Assembly (NCBI RefSeq): GCF_035222275.1
Contig: NC_085883.1
Coordinates: 1,488,001-1,552,000 of the forward strand
Source of the DNA: Podospora bellae-mahoneyi
Taxonomy: Eukaryota; Ascomycota; Sordariomycetes; Sordariales; Podosporaceae
Direction of reading: 5' to 3'
Length of the DNA stretch: 64,000 nucleotides
The notes below the pieces were generated by a model. It made no database searches. It was given only the letters and a program-made list of their open reading frames with translations, and was not told where the DNA came from. Made by a program: the position numbers and the translations under genes. How positions within the stretch are numbered: the first letter of the stretch is position 1; every line of letters begins with the position of its first letter. Shown in pieces: positions 1-10,616 of this stretch.

Positions 1-353
1 GGCTCTAGGGATCATTAATGGAAGATAATAATCCAGGAAAATGGTGGTCTATATATACGGAGGAACTAAATGGTCATCAGATAGTTCCGCAGTATGCATT
101 ACAAGTCACATTCGTTAGTATCTTGACAATTGTGATTGAGACAAGCCATTGTTGTACACTGTTTAGCTGTACCGAACCAGTATTGTTCAGAAGCGCCTTC
201 AACTAGTATCCCTTGCAGAGGTTCTGGATAGGGGTTCGTCACACATAGATACCTACATCTTTCGCCAGATACCGGATATGTCCATCTATCAATGTTGCAT
301 TGTCTATAGTGAAACTGTGAACGAAGAGGAGCGAGAAGTGGACTGGAGTGAAC
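1..353. other. Window edge, no gene seen
   Basis: This is the downstream flank of the minus-strand dehydrogenase gene. It contains only short open frames with no recognisable protein or domain. I see no RNA gene or repeat here. Confidence 0.4.
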
Positions 354-1388
354 CTAGTTTAACCCCTCCCTCTTCTCAATCTCCTCCTTTGACCAGCACC
401 ACTTATCCTGCAACCCCTTATCCAACACCTTTTCATACACCCCCTTCTCCCACCACTCCCCCCAGCTCGTCAAAAACATCTGCTCCCTATCCTTCGGAAA
501 ATCATTCCTCGTGAACGCAGCCAGAATGCTCTTTGCCCCATGCTCCACGCTCTTCGCATCAGGCATATCCATACTCAACTGCATTCCCGAGCCCCTCCCA
601 ATTCCAGTGTTAGGAATCAGCCCCGGAGAAACTGCAACAACCCTACACTTCTCCTCCAGCCTCCTCCGCCACCACTGCGCACTCAACAAGTTCAAGAACT
701 TTGTCTGAGAGTACGTGTCGTTGGCTTCCACCCCAGACCCAACTTTCAAGTCCTTCTCCAACGTCGAGGGGTCAATAACCCGACGGATGGCGCCCGAGGA
801 AACAAAAATGATTCTCGTAGAGGAATCAATCAGTTTCTTCTCGAGCAAGTGAACGAGGTAATGCTGGGCTGTTTCCTGTCAGTCCTGATGGTTCGAAATC
901 AAAATGATGATGTCAACACCACTTACAAAGATGATTAACCACAAACGCCTCACAAAACTCAGACTTGGACTCCTTCGCAGGCTTGTCTGTCCCGTCAGAG
1001 ACCGCAGCGTTGAGGAGCAGGTAATCGATCTTTCCGTCTGGGCCGAGACGCTCAAGTGTTGCATTGGCGAAGGAGGCGGTTGACTTTAGATTGGAGAGCT
1101 CGAGGGGAAGGATAGATAGGATGTGATCAGTCTTGGGGTACGTGAGCGCATTGTAGGCTTGACCGGTACGGTTGATGTCGCGGGCTCCGAGGACAAGGTT
1201 GAGGTGAGTGGTGGAGGGGCTGAGGGAAGTGGGAGAGCTGAGGAGTTGTTTGATGAGTTCAAAGCCCTGGAGAGTAGTGTTAGTGAAATGAGCTCCAATG
1301 AGGGGATCAGCGGGGAGTAACATACCAACCCCGACGATGTGCCTGTAGCGACGATGGTTTTGGTAGCTTCTGCAATGGAGGCAGTCAT
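354..1388 (-). CDS. Short-chain dehydrogenase/reductase (SDR)
   Basis: Predicted NAD(P)-dependent oxidoreductase of the classical SDR family, substrate unknown. Proposed exons on the minus strand are 1326-1388, 927-1266 and 354-868, giving 305 residues. Both introns (1267-1325 and 869-926) have good GTATGT and GTAAGT donors. The joined protein starts with the cofactor-binding motif TGTSSGLG at residues 15-22, has LNAA in the place of the usual NNAG, an active-site serine in FVSSG near residue 159, and the catalytic pair Y187-S-Q-T-K191. Length is normal for the family. The family, cofactor fold and catalytic residues are well supported; a biological role cannot be read from the sequence. The first exon is only 21 residues, so the glycine motif is split by the first intron. 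Confidence 0.85.
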
Positions 1389-2034
1389 TTTCAGAAATTT
1401 TTACTAGGTAGTTCAGATTGCCAGTGTGGATTGGATGAGATAATGATGATTGTGAGCAGGTTGGGATGAACCGAGGGGAATGTGTCAAAAAGCAAGGGAT
1501 TGAGGGGGGTTAAGTGGGTGCGATGATGTAATCACTTCTCAGGCTACAAAATACTAATTATACAACACGGTCAACAAGAAAGAATTCAACTTTACAACTA
1601 ATGCCATAGTAAGAGACTGCGATGTGCCTCTTTAAGCCAACTTTACAGACTCGGACACGGTGCAACACAAAATCCGCAAAATCCGCCGATTGGTAATCCA
1701 ACTGAGTGACACAAGTTCAACGCATTGCGCTCATATCACTCCTTGACATTACTGACATCATTGATCAAGTCGTTTGGAGACCAGGGAAAAGTGTTACTGT
1801 CGCCAATCTGCGGTTAAGGGTGTCTATGGTGTGTTGCAGGGTCTGTATCAGTCTCCAATAGGCAGACAGTAGACGAGGCGCTTCCTAAGTACAAGGGTGA
1901 ATAGGTAAGATAGCTTCTCAAGCAACTGTACGCAAACCCATGTTAGGAGTGCGTCCTAGACATAAAGCTTTGAGTTGGATTTCTACTGTTTTAAAGGTGG
2001 GTCTGGTGTAAGAGGCATATTTATTTTCGACATC

Positions 2035-2140
2035 TATCCTAGCTTTCCATACCTGCTATCCTAGCTTTACATGCTCGTTATCCTAGCTTTACATGCTCGT
2101 TATCCTAGCTTTATACGGCCCCTATTCTAGCTTCACTAGG
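2035..2140. repeat. 22-bp tandem repeat, about 4.8 copies
   Basis: Units begin TATCCTAGCTTT and start at 2035, 2057, 2079, 2101 and 2123. The second and third units are identical (ending ACATGCTCGT); the first, fourth and fifth diverge in the second half. This is a minisatellite in non-coding DNA. No coding frame runs through it. Confidence 0.85.
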
Positions 2141-2374
2141 TTTGAGTCTAGATTTTGTTGTGGAATCTTCTTTAAATTCAAACCCAATCATTAAGACCGG
2201 CGGTATAAGGGAGTAGCTGCCATCCATAAAGGGATAGTAGCCACAGAGTCAACATCACTTTCAAAAATCTCACAACTTCATTGCAAAGTAACAGGACAAA
2301 AGCCGAAGGACCATCCTCCCTCATTATAAAATAGTTAATATATAAAAGTAAGCTTACCTATATCATATTATAAA

Positions 2375-2515
2375 CTATACTTTAAAGGATAATTATTCGG
2401 CCTTCAAAGATAGTTAATAGGCCTTCAAAATACTTGAGAAGGCCTATTGACTTTAAAGGCCCATAAATTATCTTTAAAAGCCTATGTACTATCTTTCAGG
2501 GCATGTTAACCTACT
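2375..2515. repeat. AT-rich short repeats in direct and inverted orientation
   Basis: Copies of a roughly 21-base unit of the form GGCCTTCAAAGATAGTTAAT occur near 2399 and 2420. Then its reverse complement appears three times (around 2433-2455, 2457-2480 and 2480-2503), with CTTTAAAGGCC or CTTTAAAAGCC cores. The forward and reverse units could fold into hairpins. It resembles a small palindromic or MITE-like relic, but no terminal repeats or target duplication were found. Confidence 0.55.
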
Positions 2516-3438
2516 TTGGTGTCCCAATTATTTTGTGGCAAGGGTACCATCATGTCTTGTCTCACTATCAATTAATTGAATCAACTCGCAACTACAACAT
2601 CTGACACAATACTGCTGCGGTCTATCGCTCCCCAAACCTGCCATTATCGAGTACTTCACGACCCATATTGGTCGATAGAGGGTAGCTAGACACAACAGAC
2701 CAGCTTCCTACATAAAACAGCCCTTAACATACCAGGCATTTGCACAAGCCTGCATTGAAGGTTCTTTTCTCCTGGGCAAAACCAACCCCTACTTCGTGCT
2801 AAGCTACCAGCCATGCAGCAATATTCCAACCTACTCGCCATAACCACTTTCAATCACAGATTTCCCTACGCAAAAGTCCAATGCCAGGGCACCCGCTATT
2901 ACATTGAAATACTTGCCGTAAGAACTGGTGCCCCTGAACTGCTATGCACCATCACTTCCACCACTACCACCCACTAAATCCATCACAGCTTCACAAACGG
3001 GCTTCAATTGATTTGTCCCATTTACAGGTCAAAGGCAGTGCGAGAGATGCGCGCAACAATCGGTGAACAGCGAGAAGACAATTTTTCCATACAAATATGG
3101 GGTTAGCAATGCAGAAACACCCCTTGATCAATTGTTGACTATATGCCGAAGACAGCTAGAGGCGTGTTATTGAGGAGGCTTGTCGAATTTATGTCTCCAC
3201 TCTCGGTCCATGATCTTACAATCCAACCCGTTTGTCATGTTGTTCCAGGCACTCCACACCAATATGTCCCAATTGGCCGTACTATTCACCATGTGCATGG
3301 TATGCTGTTTTCCTGGCCCTTTGTCAGCTTCATAGATGCTATTTTCAGCCGTTCCCCACTTCATCCCATTCCACTGAACATAGATTTATGGGGGATACCA
3401 TAGAAGCAGAGAGCGGGCAGCCGCCCAGTTCGCACCCT

Positions 3439-4022
3439 TCAAGCACAGCGCAGGTATAAGATATCGTTGACGTCTTGATTCCAGAAGGCCTTGGTCCTCC
3501 CGTTGTAGAATTCGACCCTACCCGACTTGCTCGACTTGGCAATGATCTGGACACCAATTTCGTCACCGGAGAGAACCTCGAACTCCGGGTGTACAATTGA
3601 CCTCCAATCTACGTGGTGTAGAAGGTGTAGTATTGGGGGGCAGTGTTCGAGGTGAGATTTTGGGTGATAGCAACACCAACGCGGAAGGTGGAGTGAGGAC
3701 ATTCGACGATGCCGTCGCTGGTGACTGTGAACTCGATCCACTGCGTATAGTTGGTAGCTGAGAGGAAGGGCATGGTGATGTTCGCTTCCGCCAAAGAGAT
3801 AAGGCTGCCGCCGGTTATCCGGACAGAATGGCCAGCTTGGTTGAGAGTATACCAAGGGGCGGTGAAGCTAGCGTTATTGCCCGTGAATGGGGAGATGTTG
3901 CCAGTCAAGTTGAGGGCCGGCAAGACTATAGCAGAGGAAGGCTGCCGGAAGTAGGGTTTGACAGGAGGTGTGAGGGCGAAGGCAGAAGCCACGAGGGCGA
4001 AGGCAGAGAAGCAAAACTTCAT
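3439..4022 (-). CDS. Small secreted beta-rich protein, probable frameshift
   Basis: The 5' part (3609-4022) encodes 137 residues starting with a clear signal peptide (MKFCFSAFALVASAFA), followed by a Thr/Asn-rich chain with several N-glycosylation sequons and an aromatic-rich core. It stops at 3609. In another frame coding-like sequence continues immediately (DWRSIVHPEFEVLSGDE and onward to 3439), with the hydrophobic alternation expected of a beta-sandwich. A one-base change near 3610 would join them; I found no plausible intron. The overall pattern is loosely like concanavalin-A-fold secreted proteins (eqolisin-like), but I see no convincing catalytic Gln/Glu pair, so I do not call it a peptidase. 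It is either a real disabled gene or a sequence error. Confidence 0.5.
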
Positions 4023-4506
4023 GTTAACTGCGCCTGGGGATGTAACTGAGAGATGTTTGCGGAGATTTCGGTTGCAGTTTGGGTACGGCAAGGTTCAAGG
4101 AAATGAGAAAAATGAAGGAAAGAGGAAGACTCTTTACACTGGAGGATGGCGAGCATGGTAGATGACGACGAGCAAACACCAAGCTCCCGTTTCGTTGCCT
4201 GCCACGAGACACAGACCGCGATGGTCACGAGGTGCCAAAGTGCCACCATCGGTTTGCGCTGTTTCGCAATCAGCAGTGGCTCAAAAGAGATGAAAGCGGT
4301 ATAACTGAACCTGTCAGGGAGGCCCAATACGGGGCATGAAAAAAATCACGGCCGGTACCTGATAGATAGCACTCTGACTCCGCCTCGTGGCAAACAAACG
4401 ATGATACAATCTCAATTCAGGGGTATCACGTTAACACATGCAACGACCGTTCTACTCCGCCCAGTTTCATGTTCATTCGAGTTATATACATTCGGGAACG
4501 CACGGA
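4023..4506. other. Intergenic, no gene seen
   Basis: About 480 bases between the start of the small secreted protein gene and the 3' end of the thioesterase gene, both on the minus strand. It should contain the promoter of the former. Nothing else was recognised. Confidence 0.4.
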
Positions 4507-5253
4507 TCAGTCAACTTCATCCGCAATCTCGGCCCCCTCGGGAGGAGTATATGGGTGGCTTCCTTTCCATGCTGCCTTGACATATCTGCAATTCGATTAC
4601 TGATTAGGCACGTGGTTCTGGGTAAAGCAAGAGCAAAACTTACTTGGTATGGCTGCCCCTGGCTACCAGTTCTCCCAGGGGGTTCGTAAAGGTAACCTTG
4701 GTGAAGGCCAGGGTTGGGCCAACTGTACAAAAAGTGTCAGTCAGAGCATAGGGCAGAGATCCTGAACAGCATGTACGTACTCTTTTCGCACTCCGCAACC
4801 GCTTGAAGCTTATCTCCCACTTTGCCCCCCGATTTGAGGTAGGTGACGTTTAGGTCTGTGGAAACGCCAGTAGCATACAGACCTTGCGAGGCGACGGCTA
4901 GGGAGCCACCCAGGTCGACCAGACTGGCAATTGTGCCTCCATGGATGATCTTGAGGCGGTTCTTGTGAGGGTTTGTAAGTAGCTACCTTGCAAGACGACA
5001 AAGAAAGCCGCAGGGGATACATACTGTGTGGTCTTTCGTTATGTCCAGCTCAAGATCAACTCTGCCTTTCGATGCATTCACAACACGTAGCTTCACCTCC
5101 CTGGTCAGCAATTTCAGGCTTCGGACGATCAGGGGACTGCGACTCACATGGGGTCCGAACAGTCTGAAGTCAAATACAGGGTTAGGTATATATCCCTGAA
5201 TTCCAAATCGCAACCCCGAAGACGTACCTCGGCTCCAGACCAGACTCGGCCAT
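4507..5253 (-). CDS. Hotdog-fold acyl-CoA thioesterase (ACOT13/PaaI type)
   Basis: Predicted thioesterase that hydrolyses acyl-CoA thioesters. Proposed minus-strand exons are 5228-5253, 5025-5163, 4781-4961, 4644-4722 and 4507-4585, together 504 bases, 167 residues, the usual length for this family. The diagnostic run HTNRLKIIHGGTIASLVD contains the family HGG motif and the following Asp; VSTDLNVTYLKS and the ending ARGSHTKYVKAAWK fit the rest of the hotdog domain. Introns have GTACGT, GTATGT, GTACGT and GTAAGT donors. The 4962 acceptor (CACAAG) was chosen because it gives the conserved spacing; an upstream TAG would add six residues. The frame stays open upstream of Met 5253 for about 27 codons, so the true start may lie in a further exon up to about 5580, giving a mitochondrial or other leader. 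Confidence 0.75.
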
Positions 5254-6028
5254 GAAGGATTTGAGAACCTTTGTCACGTTAGTAACCTGAGGTATTCCTG
5301 GAATGGGCACAAGGGACTTGTCATACCGATCTCACAAATCTTGTTGGCTGCAGCTTCACTCCGGTCATTTTTGGTAGCGCTCCGATACACACAGTTTACC
5401 CGAGGGTTTAAAGGAGGGTTCAAACTGCTTAAAAACATATCGCGTTCAGCTGGTTGAGACAACCCGAACCCCCACTTTGTGACGTCGTGCGAGTTCCGCC
5501 CGATAACCGGCGCCGGGATGTGGGGAATCCGACCATGGCTATCAAGGTGCCCGTTTGGTCGAGATGTCAGAGTCTTCATTGAGAACCATGCTGGTTGACT
5601 TTAGCAAATGATCATTAAGTAGGGGATCTCGATGAAGATGCTCCCATTGAACCAAGGGTAGGTGTTTAGTGTAAACCTAGCACATGCACCAACTGGCGCG
5701 CACCTTCACACCCGACAGCACGGGAGAGCAACGGAACTAGCCGAAATGCGGATCCCTGTTCAGCCATCCCTGCTATTCTTTTGGCGGCAGCTTTCTAGAT
5801 TTTGGGGATGCCTGCCGCTGAACAGTGCCTGCGACAATCAATCCACGACATCTCAGCCAAACTCCAACTTCCTTCGCGATTCCGTGCCTTCGGTATTTGA
5901 CGATACCCCCGGCGAATCCAAATTACATAACCGCCAAAGAATGCGCTAAGTGAAACCTAAGCCGCCCGAAATAATCGAGGGAATCGACAGCGAAAGCCAA
6001 CGCGTGCGCCGGGCAGCCAGCCGCCATC
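5254..6028. other. Divergent promoter region
   Basis: This lies between the minus-strand thioesterase and plus-strand Tfb2 genes. The first 300 bases may hold an additional 5' exon of the thioesterase. No other gene was recognised. Confidence 0.4.
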
Positions 6029-7626
6029 ATGTCGTCTTTTGGCCCCTCGTCCTTCTTGCTCGACGATTACTTGGAGAAGCTGCCAGGCGCAACGTTTCGA
6101 AAGCTGTACCAGCAGCCATCCACCGCCTTTGCTATCTTTCGGCGCATGCTTCCACCTTTAGGTACACGCCTCCCCCTTCTCTCCGGACCACCGTGACTAA
6201 CGGACACGCGCCTACAGCAAAGGTATATGTTCAGGCCCTGCTGTACAGTCCGACCCCCCTTACGACAAATGATATCGAGCTCTGGACGCGACCAGAAGGC
6301 AAAGGCACGAGCAATAGAGCGATCGCGAGGCTGCGCTCACTACACATCGCCCAGTTATCACAGTCGACCAGGGCCAAGAAAGCACAAGATATTCAACTCA
6401 CAGCCAACTTCAAAAAATCTCTACGACTCGCCCTCGAGGGTGGCGGATCACACAACAGCTTCGGCGTACCAAGCACATTACCTACCGACCCAATGATACA
6501 CGTCCAATATCTCGACCACTGGGCCGGGAGAATATGGCAAGACATTCTTTACTACGTCGTCAACAGCGTCCCCATGAAAGCCAACGAATCCGGCGGCCGA
6601 CACGGCTCCGGAGGCGGCGGCCCAAAACGAGCAGTCCGCGAACTCCTCAAAATGGGCGGTCTCGTCCGCGAAGGCGCCGGCGGTCTCGTCCAAATCAGCG
6701 AGCATGGCTTCAACTTCCTCCTCCAAGAAGCCAACGCCCAAGTCTGGACCCTCCTCCTCCTCTGGCTCGAAGCCGCCGACCGCAACAAAGCCCTCGCCAA
6801 AGAGCAAGGCACCGACATAACAGGAACAGCTATCGACAATGTCGAAATGCTCTCCTTTCTCTTCATGCTCGCCTCCCTCGAGCTCGGCCGCGCATACGAC
6901 ACTTCTGCTTTGACCGAAACCCGAAAGAACATGCTCCCCGCGCTGGCTGACTTTGGCCTGATATACATCGACCGTGATAGACCACAGCAATACTACCCGA
7001 CCCGATTAGCCACCACTCTTACCTCCTTATCAACCATGAGGTCAGTATCAGCCAGCATTGATGCCGCCACGAAGAAAACCCCCGGTGACGCGGGCAGTCT
7101 GGGAGCAGACTCCACCCCAACAGCACCGGCGGATGAAAACGGCGGGATTGTAGTTGAAACAAACTATCGTATCTATGCTTACACCTCCTCCCCTTTGCAA
7201 ATCGCCATCCTCAAGCTGTTCTGCCGGCTACACATGCGGTTTCCAAACATGGTCACCGCCAGATTGACGAGAGAATCAGTCCAGGAAGCCATCAAGGAAG
7301 GGATCACGGCGAACCAAATCATTGACTACCTTGTCGCGCATGCACACCCACAAATGAGGCGCGCCGCCGCGGCGAAGGGCACGACGGTAATCCCGCCGAC
7401 GGTGATGGATCAGATCCGACTGTGGCAGCTGGAGAGTCAGAGGATGCAAAAGACGCCAGGGTTCCAGTTCAAAGACTTCGAGAGTGTGGAGGAGTACAGG
7501 CAGCTGGCGGAGTACGCGACCGAGATAGGGGTCTTGGTTTGGAAGGATGATCGGAAGGGCACGTTTTTCGTCAGCAAGGTGGAGCAGATTAGGGAATTCT
7601 TGAAGGCAAGGAAGAAGGGGAATTAG
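6029..7626 (+). CDS. tfb2: TFIIH core subunit Tfb2 (p52 homologue)
   Basis: Subunit of the general transcription and nucleotide-excision-repair factor TFIIH; in yeast and humans this subunit anchors and stimulates the XPB/Ssl2 helicase. Exons 6029-6161 and 6218-7626 give 513 residues, about the length of yeast Tfb2. Exon 1 reads MSSFGPSSFLLDDYLEKLPG and contains the typical LYQQP and AIFRRMLPPL segments. After a 56-base intron (donor GTACAC, branch TGACTAAC, acceptor CTACAG) the frame continues with AKVYVQALLYSP. The winged-helix middle region and the C-terminal part, with FKDFESVEEY and the final lysine-rich tail, match the family. A Gly/Ser-rich insertion follows the first 190 residues. The frame is open upstream of 6029, but family alignment supports this Met. 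Confidence 0.92.
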
Positions 7627-7899
7627 GAAACGACCCTACAAGGGAACGTGCTTTTCTGGGATTCAGAGTAACACGGCTAATGATCATTGTTGAGCGAAAA
7701 GTTCTAGCACAACGGTTTTTTCTCACCGGGAAACCAGAATCAAGCTGAGATAAAACATTGGCCCAAACTAACTTCCTCGCATTAACCTAGCAAAAATGCT
7801 ACCTCCATTAAGACGGGTATCTAACTTATACTCATACAAATCCACATGCTCTTTCTGGCCCCCTATTGTACAGACCACTGATCATACACACACATCCCC

Positions 7900-9606
7900 T
7901 TACATCATCCCCATCATCATCCCACCCCTCCTCCTAGGTACCTCCTCATCATACGCATTCACATGATGAGCATGACAATACCCACCACCACCACCACCAC
8001 CACCACCACCACCACTCCCCGTAACACCACCCAAACTCCTCCTCAACCTCTTCACAATCTCCCTCCCCTTCCCCAACCCATAAACCAAATGCTGCCTCTC
8101 CCTCTCCTTCTCCGCCCTCCCCCTCCCACACGCCCCCTCCATCGTCTCCCCACAAGGAAGCAACACCGCCCTCCCCGTCTTCCTCGCATACGCAATCCTC
8201 CACGCCCGAAGCGACTCCCTCGCCGTCTCAGTAACGCACATAGCCTCCAAATGAACCAACACCCTCCTACACCTCGCATCATCATCCGTCAACATCGCCG
8301 CATTATTAACAACCACTCCCCTACCCTGCGTATAATAATCCCCCTCCACAGTCACCACACTCCCATCCTCACTGCTCAAGCTCGAGGCATAACCCTGAAC
8401 ATGTACACCACTTAGATGTGACCTCTTGGGACCAGGAAACCCCAACGTAGACGGTAAAGCCGGCACCACCGAGTCAAGCGAATCACTCGATCCCTCAAAA
8501 ATAGGCGACACAGGCGCAGTGGCTGTTCCAGGTAGCTCAACCGACTGCTCATACGAGGGCGGTCGAGAAAAAAGCGGCTTGTGATAATACGCCGCCGTTC
8601 TAGTACTAGCCGCAGACCCAGGCGGCTGCTGCTGCTCACGGGTACGGGTCGAGTAGGGCATCGTCTGGAGAATGGCTCCGCTCGTAGCAGACTGTGGGAT
8701 CCGGCTCACAGGCCCCTGGAAAGAATGCTCATGAGAAGTAGTCTGCCGAGACGGCAGTCCCTGATTATACCTCGCTAACCCTGCCAACTGTGGTACTGGG
8801 CGAATAAGCGAATATGCCGATGCCGAAGGGTTGTTCTGAGCACGGGCTGCGGAGTTGCTGCTGCTGGTTCCTGCATTGCCTGAGCGGTTCGTCTGGGCTT
8901 CAACAACCATGTTGAGGTTCCTGCCAAGCAGCACTTCATTGTGGAACTTGTCGTCAAGGGCCGCAAAACGACCCGACCAGTATTGGGACGGCATTGCCGT
9001 GGTGACGAATCGTGGGTTGTCTGGTAGAGGGGGAGATGCCTCCTGACAGGGGGGTTTTTGGCTGTCATTCAGGAGGGGCTCCATGGAACGTCTGGTGGCC
9101 ACAGGAGGTTGTTTTCGAGGTATCGCAATAACTGGCGGGGTGACCCTTGGTTGGGAAGAGCTTGAACTATCATTTCGACTAGTACTGCCATGGTGAATAA
9201 GGGAGGCCCGTGACAATGAGTTGGTAATGCTAGAGAGGACACTGAAAGTTCTGGATTTGGTGAGCAATCCCTGTCGAGGGGGAGGTAATGAAGTGTGGTC
9301 AGCAGGCCTCTGGTTCTCTGCCATCCGGCTGTTGTCAATGCTGTGGTAATCTACCGTTGCAACAAAAGAGGTCGGATGTGGGTAAGTGCTTGCTGGCTTG
9401 GACATGTCTGAGGGAGGCATCAAGTTGGTGTCCTCGAGAGGCGTTTCGTTTCGAGTTACTGTGCCGATAGGCCCACTGATTGGGATTCTGGTGGCAGAGG
9501 TAGATTTTCTTGCCTTCGTTTCGGAACGAGTGGATTTAGTTGAAGCACGTCTTTGCACCCAGCTGGAGGTGTGTGTCCAGCCATGTCGTCGAGCGGGCGG
9601 TTCCAT
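7900..9606 (-). CDS. Conserved fungal protein of unknown function, polyglycine near C-terminus
   Basis: Open frame of 568 residues from Met 9606. It is Ser/Pro-rich and probably disordered for most of its length. Two parts look conserved: PSQYWSGRFAALDDKF and a C-terminal helical segment (CRRVLVHLEAMC through LRAWRIAYARKTG), features I associate with an uncharacterised ascomycete family. An 11-12 glycine run encoded by a CCA/TGG microsatellite precedes a His/Met-rich end. The frame is open upstream to 9753 and overlaps the 3' part of the membrane-protein frame next listed. The two may therefore be exons of one gene, for example through an intron ending at the CTTCAG near 9622, but no strong donor is visible. 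Function unknown. Confidence 0.6.
   Translation of the reverse strand: MEPPARRHGWTHTSSWVQRRASTKSTRSETKARKSTSATRIPISGPIGTVTRNETPLEDTNLMPPSDMSKPASTYPHPTSFVATVDYHSIDNSRMAENQRPADHTSLPPPRQGLLTKSRTFSVLSSITNSLSRASLIHHGSTSRNDSSSSSQPRVTPPVIAIPRKQPPVATRRSMEPLLNDSQKPPCQEASPPLPDNPRFVTTAMPSQYWSGRFAALDDKFHNEVLLGRNLNMVVEAQTNRSGNAGTSSSNSAARAQNNPSASAYSLIRPVPQLAGLARYNQGLPSRQTTSHEHSFQGPVSRIPQSATSGAILQTMPYSTRTREQQQPPGSAASTRTAAYYHKPLFSRPPSYEQSVELPGTATAPVSPIFEGSSDSLDSVVPALPSTLGFPGPKRSHLSGVHVQGYASSLSSEDGSVVTVEGDYYTQGRGVVVNNAAMLTDDDARCRRVLVHLEAMCVTETARESLRAWRIAYARKTGRAVLLPCGETMEGACGRGRAEKERERQHLVYGLGKGREIVKRLRRSLGGVTGSGGGGGGGGGGGYCHAHHVNAYDEEVPRRRGGMMMGMM
7982..8015. repeat. (CCA)n trinucleotide repeat
   Basis: About 11 CCA units in a row, lying inside the minus-strand coding frame, where they encode a polyglycine run. 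Length polymorphism is likely. Confidence 0.9.
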
Positions 9607-10055
9607 GACTGGAGGAAAATCCTGAAGGCTGCTACGACCACAGAAACAATGGCGAATACTGCTGCACCGGCGAGGGTCGCAACCTGAAACAGGAATACCA
9701 ACCAGAGGTTGACGACGTGCCCAAGAGTCACCAGATCGGTTTGAAGCGAGCACTTTATAACAGTATAGGTCGAGTGAGACGATAGAAGTGTGATGCGAAC
9801 TGTGGCGAACAGAATACGACTAAATAAGACAAACAAAATGACGAGTGCAGCAGTAAAACCTTTGAGGGTGGCGTCAATGTCTTTGGTGGTGGTTGAAAGC
9901 AACTCAAGCTGTTGGAGCTTTCTGTTGATGCCGTTGATTTTCTTTGAAGTCTCGTTTGCAACGCTGTGGAGGGGGTGTTGGGAGCAGAGCTCGTCGTCCG
10001 AATTGCCGGAGCTTACGTCCGAATCTGCACAGCAGTGCAAGTTACTTCTGTTCAT
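9456..10055 (-). CDS. Small membrane protein frame, possibly 5' exon of the next gene
   Basis: Open frame of 199 residues from Met 10055. It has an N-terminal Cys/Ser/Asp-rich region, a helical stretch with KINGINRKLQQLELL, and two strongly hydrophobic segments: about residues 67-90 (FTAALVILFVLF onwards) and about 113-148. The first hydrophobic segments and their surroundings are clearly coding-like. After residue about 150 the frame becomes less convincing while the other frame (conserved fungal protein, ending at 7900) becomes more so. The simplest idea is one membrane-anchored protein of about 700 residues whose intron I cannot place; the alternative is two overlapping genes. No family recognised. 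Confidence 0.5.
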   Translation of the reverse strand: MNRSNLHCCADSDVSSGNSDDELCSQHPLHSVANETSKKINGINRKLQQLELLSTTTKDIDATLKGFTAALVILFVLFSRILFATVRITLLSSHSTYTVIKCSLQTDLVTLGHVVNLWLVFLFQVATLAGAAVFAIVSVVVAAFRIFLQSWNRPLDDMAGHTPPAGCKDVLQLNPLVPKRRQENLPLPPESQSVGLSAQ

Positions 10056-10616
10056 GGCGGGTCAGCGGGGCATAATGGACTCAATGTTCATTGTCGAGAG
10101 GAAAAGCAGTGAGAGAGATGTATGGGGGAGATGGTTACAAGCGGGACCAGCTGCAGACAAACACGCAAGTTCATTGACGGCCACATCCATGCTACGCACC
10201 TTCCAAAGACAACAGAGCAAAATTCTGACTCCTTAGATTAAGATAAAAAAGCAGGAAGTTGCAAAGGCAGTTGCTACAGGGTGTCAAATAACGTCAGGGA
10301 ATATGGATAGGGACCAATGTCAACAACAGGCAAGAGGTCCTCGGTTTGCAACTTCTGCCCCTTCACTTGGGCAGAGTGTGGCGCTGGCCGCCCTATCGAC
10401 TCGAGACCACTATAAGACAATAAGTCAAGATAGAGACATAAGATGACCTGGCTCAGACGAAAGCAGATGCAAAGTAACAATTTTCTATCATGGGGGGAAA
10501 AATATAAAACAACTATCCAAAGGTATCCTCCTCTCTATTCCTGCTCAGTTCACCGACCAAAAGCTCGTCATTGAAACGACTGAGCTATTGGAACCAGTCT
10601 GAGATCCTGCACAATG
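10056..10616. other. Intergenic, no gene seen
   Basis: About 560 bases between two minus-strand genes. It includes the presumed promoter of the membrane-protein frame and the 3' end of the NRDE gene. Nothing else was recognised. Confidence 0.4.

Larger units (their letters stand above)
1389..3438. other. Repeat-bearing intergenic region
   Basis: About 2 kb without a recognisable gene. It holds a 22-base tandem repeat (2035-2140) and an AT-rich palindromic repeat cluster (about 2375-2515), both listed separately. The rest shows only short open frames. The AT-rich central part is suggestive of RIP-altered or transposon-derived DNA, but I cannot name an element. Confidence 0.5.

Noticed and set aside
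6478-6990. 170-residue minus-strand open frame
   Set aside because: Antisense shadow of Tfb2, caused by biased codon use.
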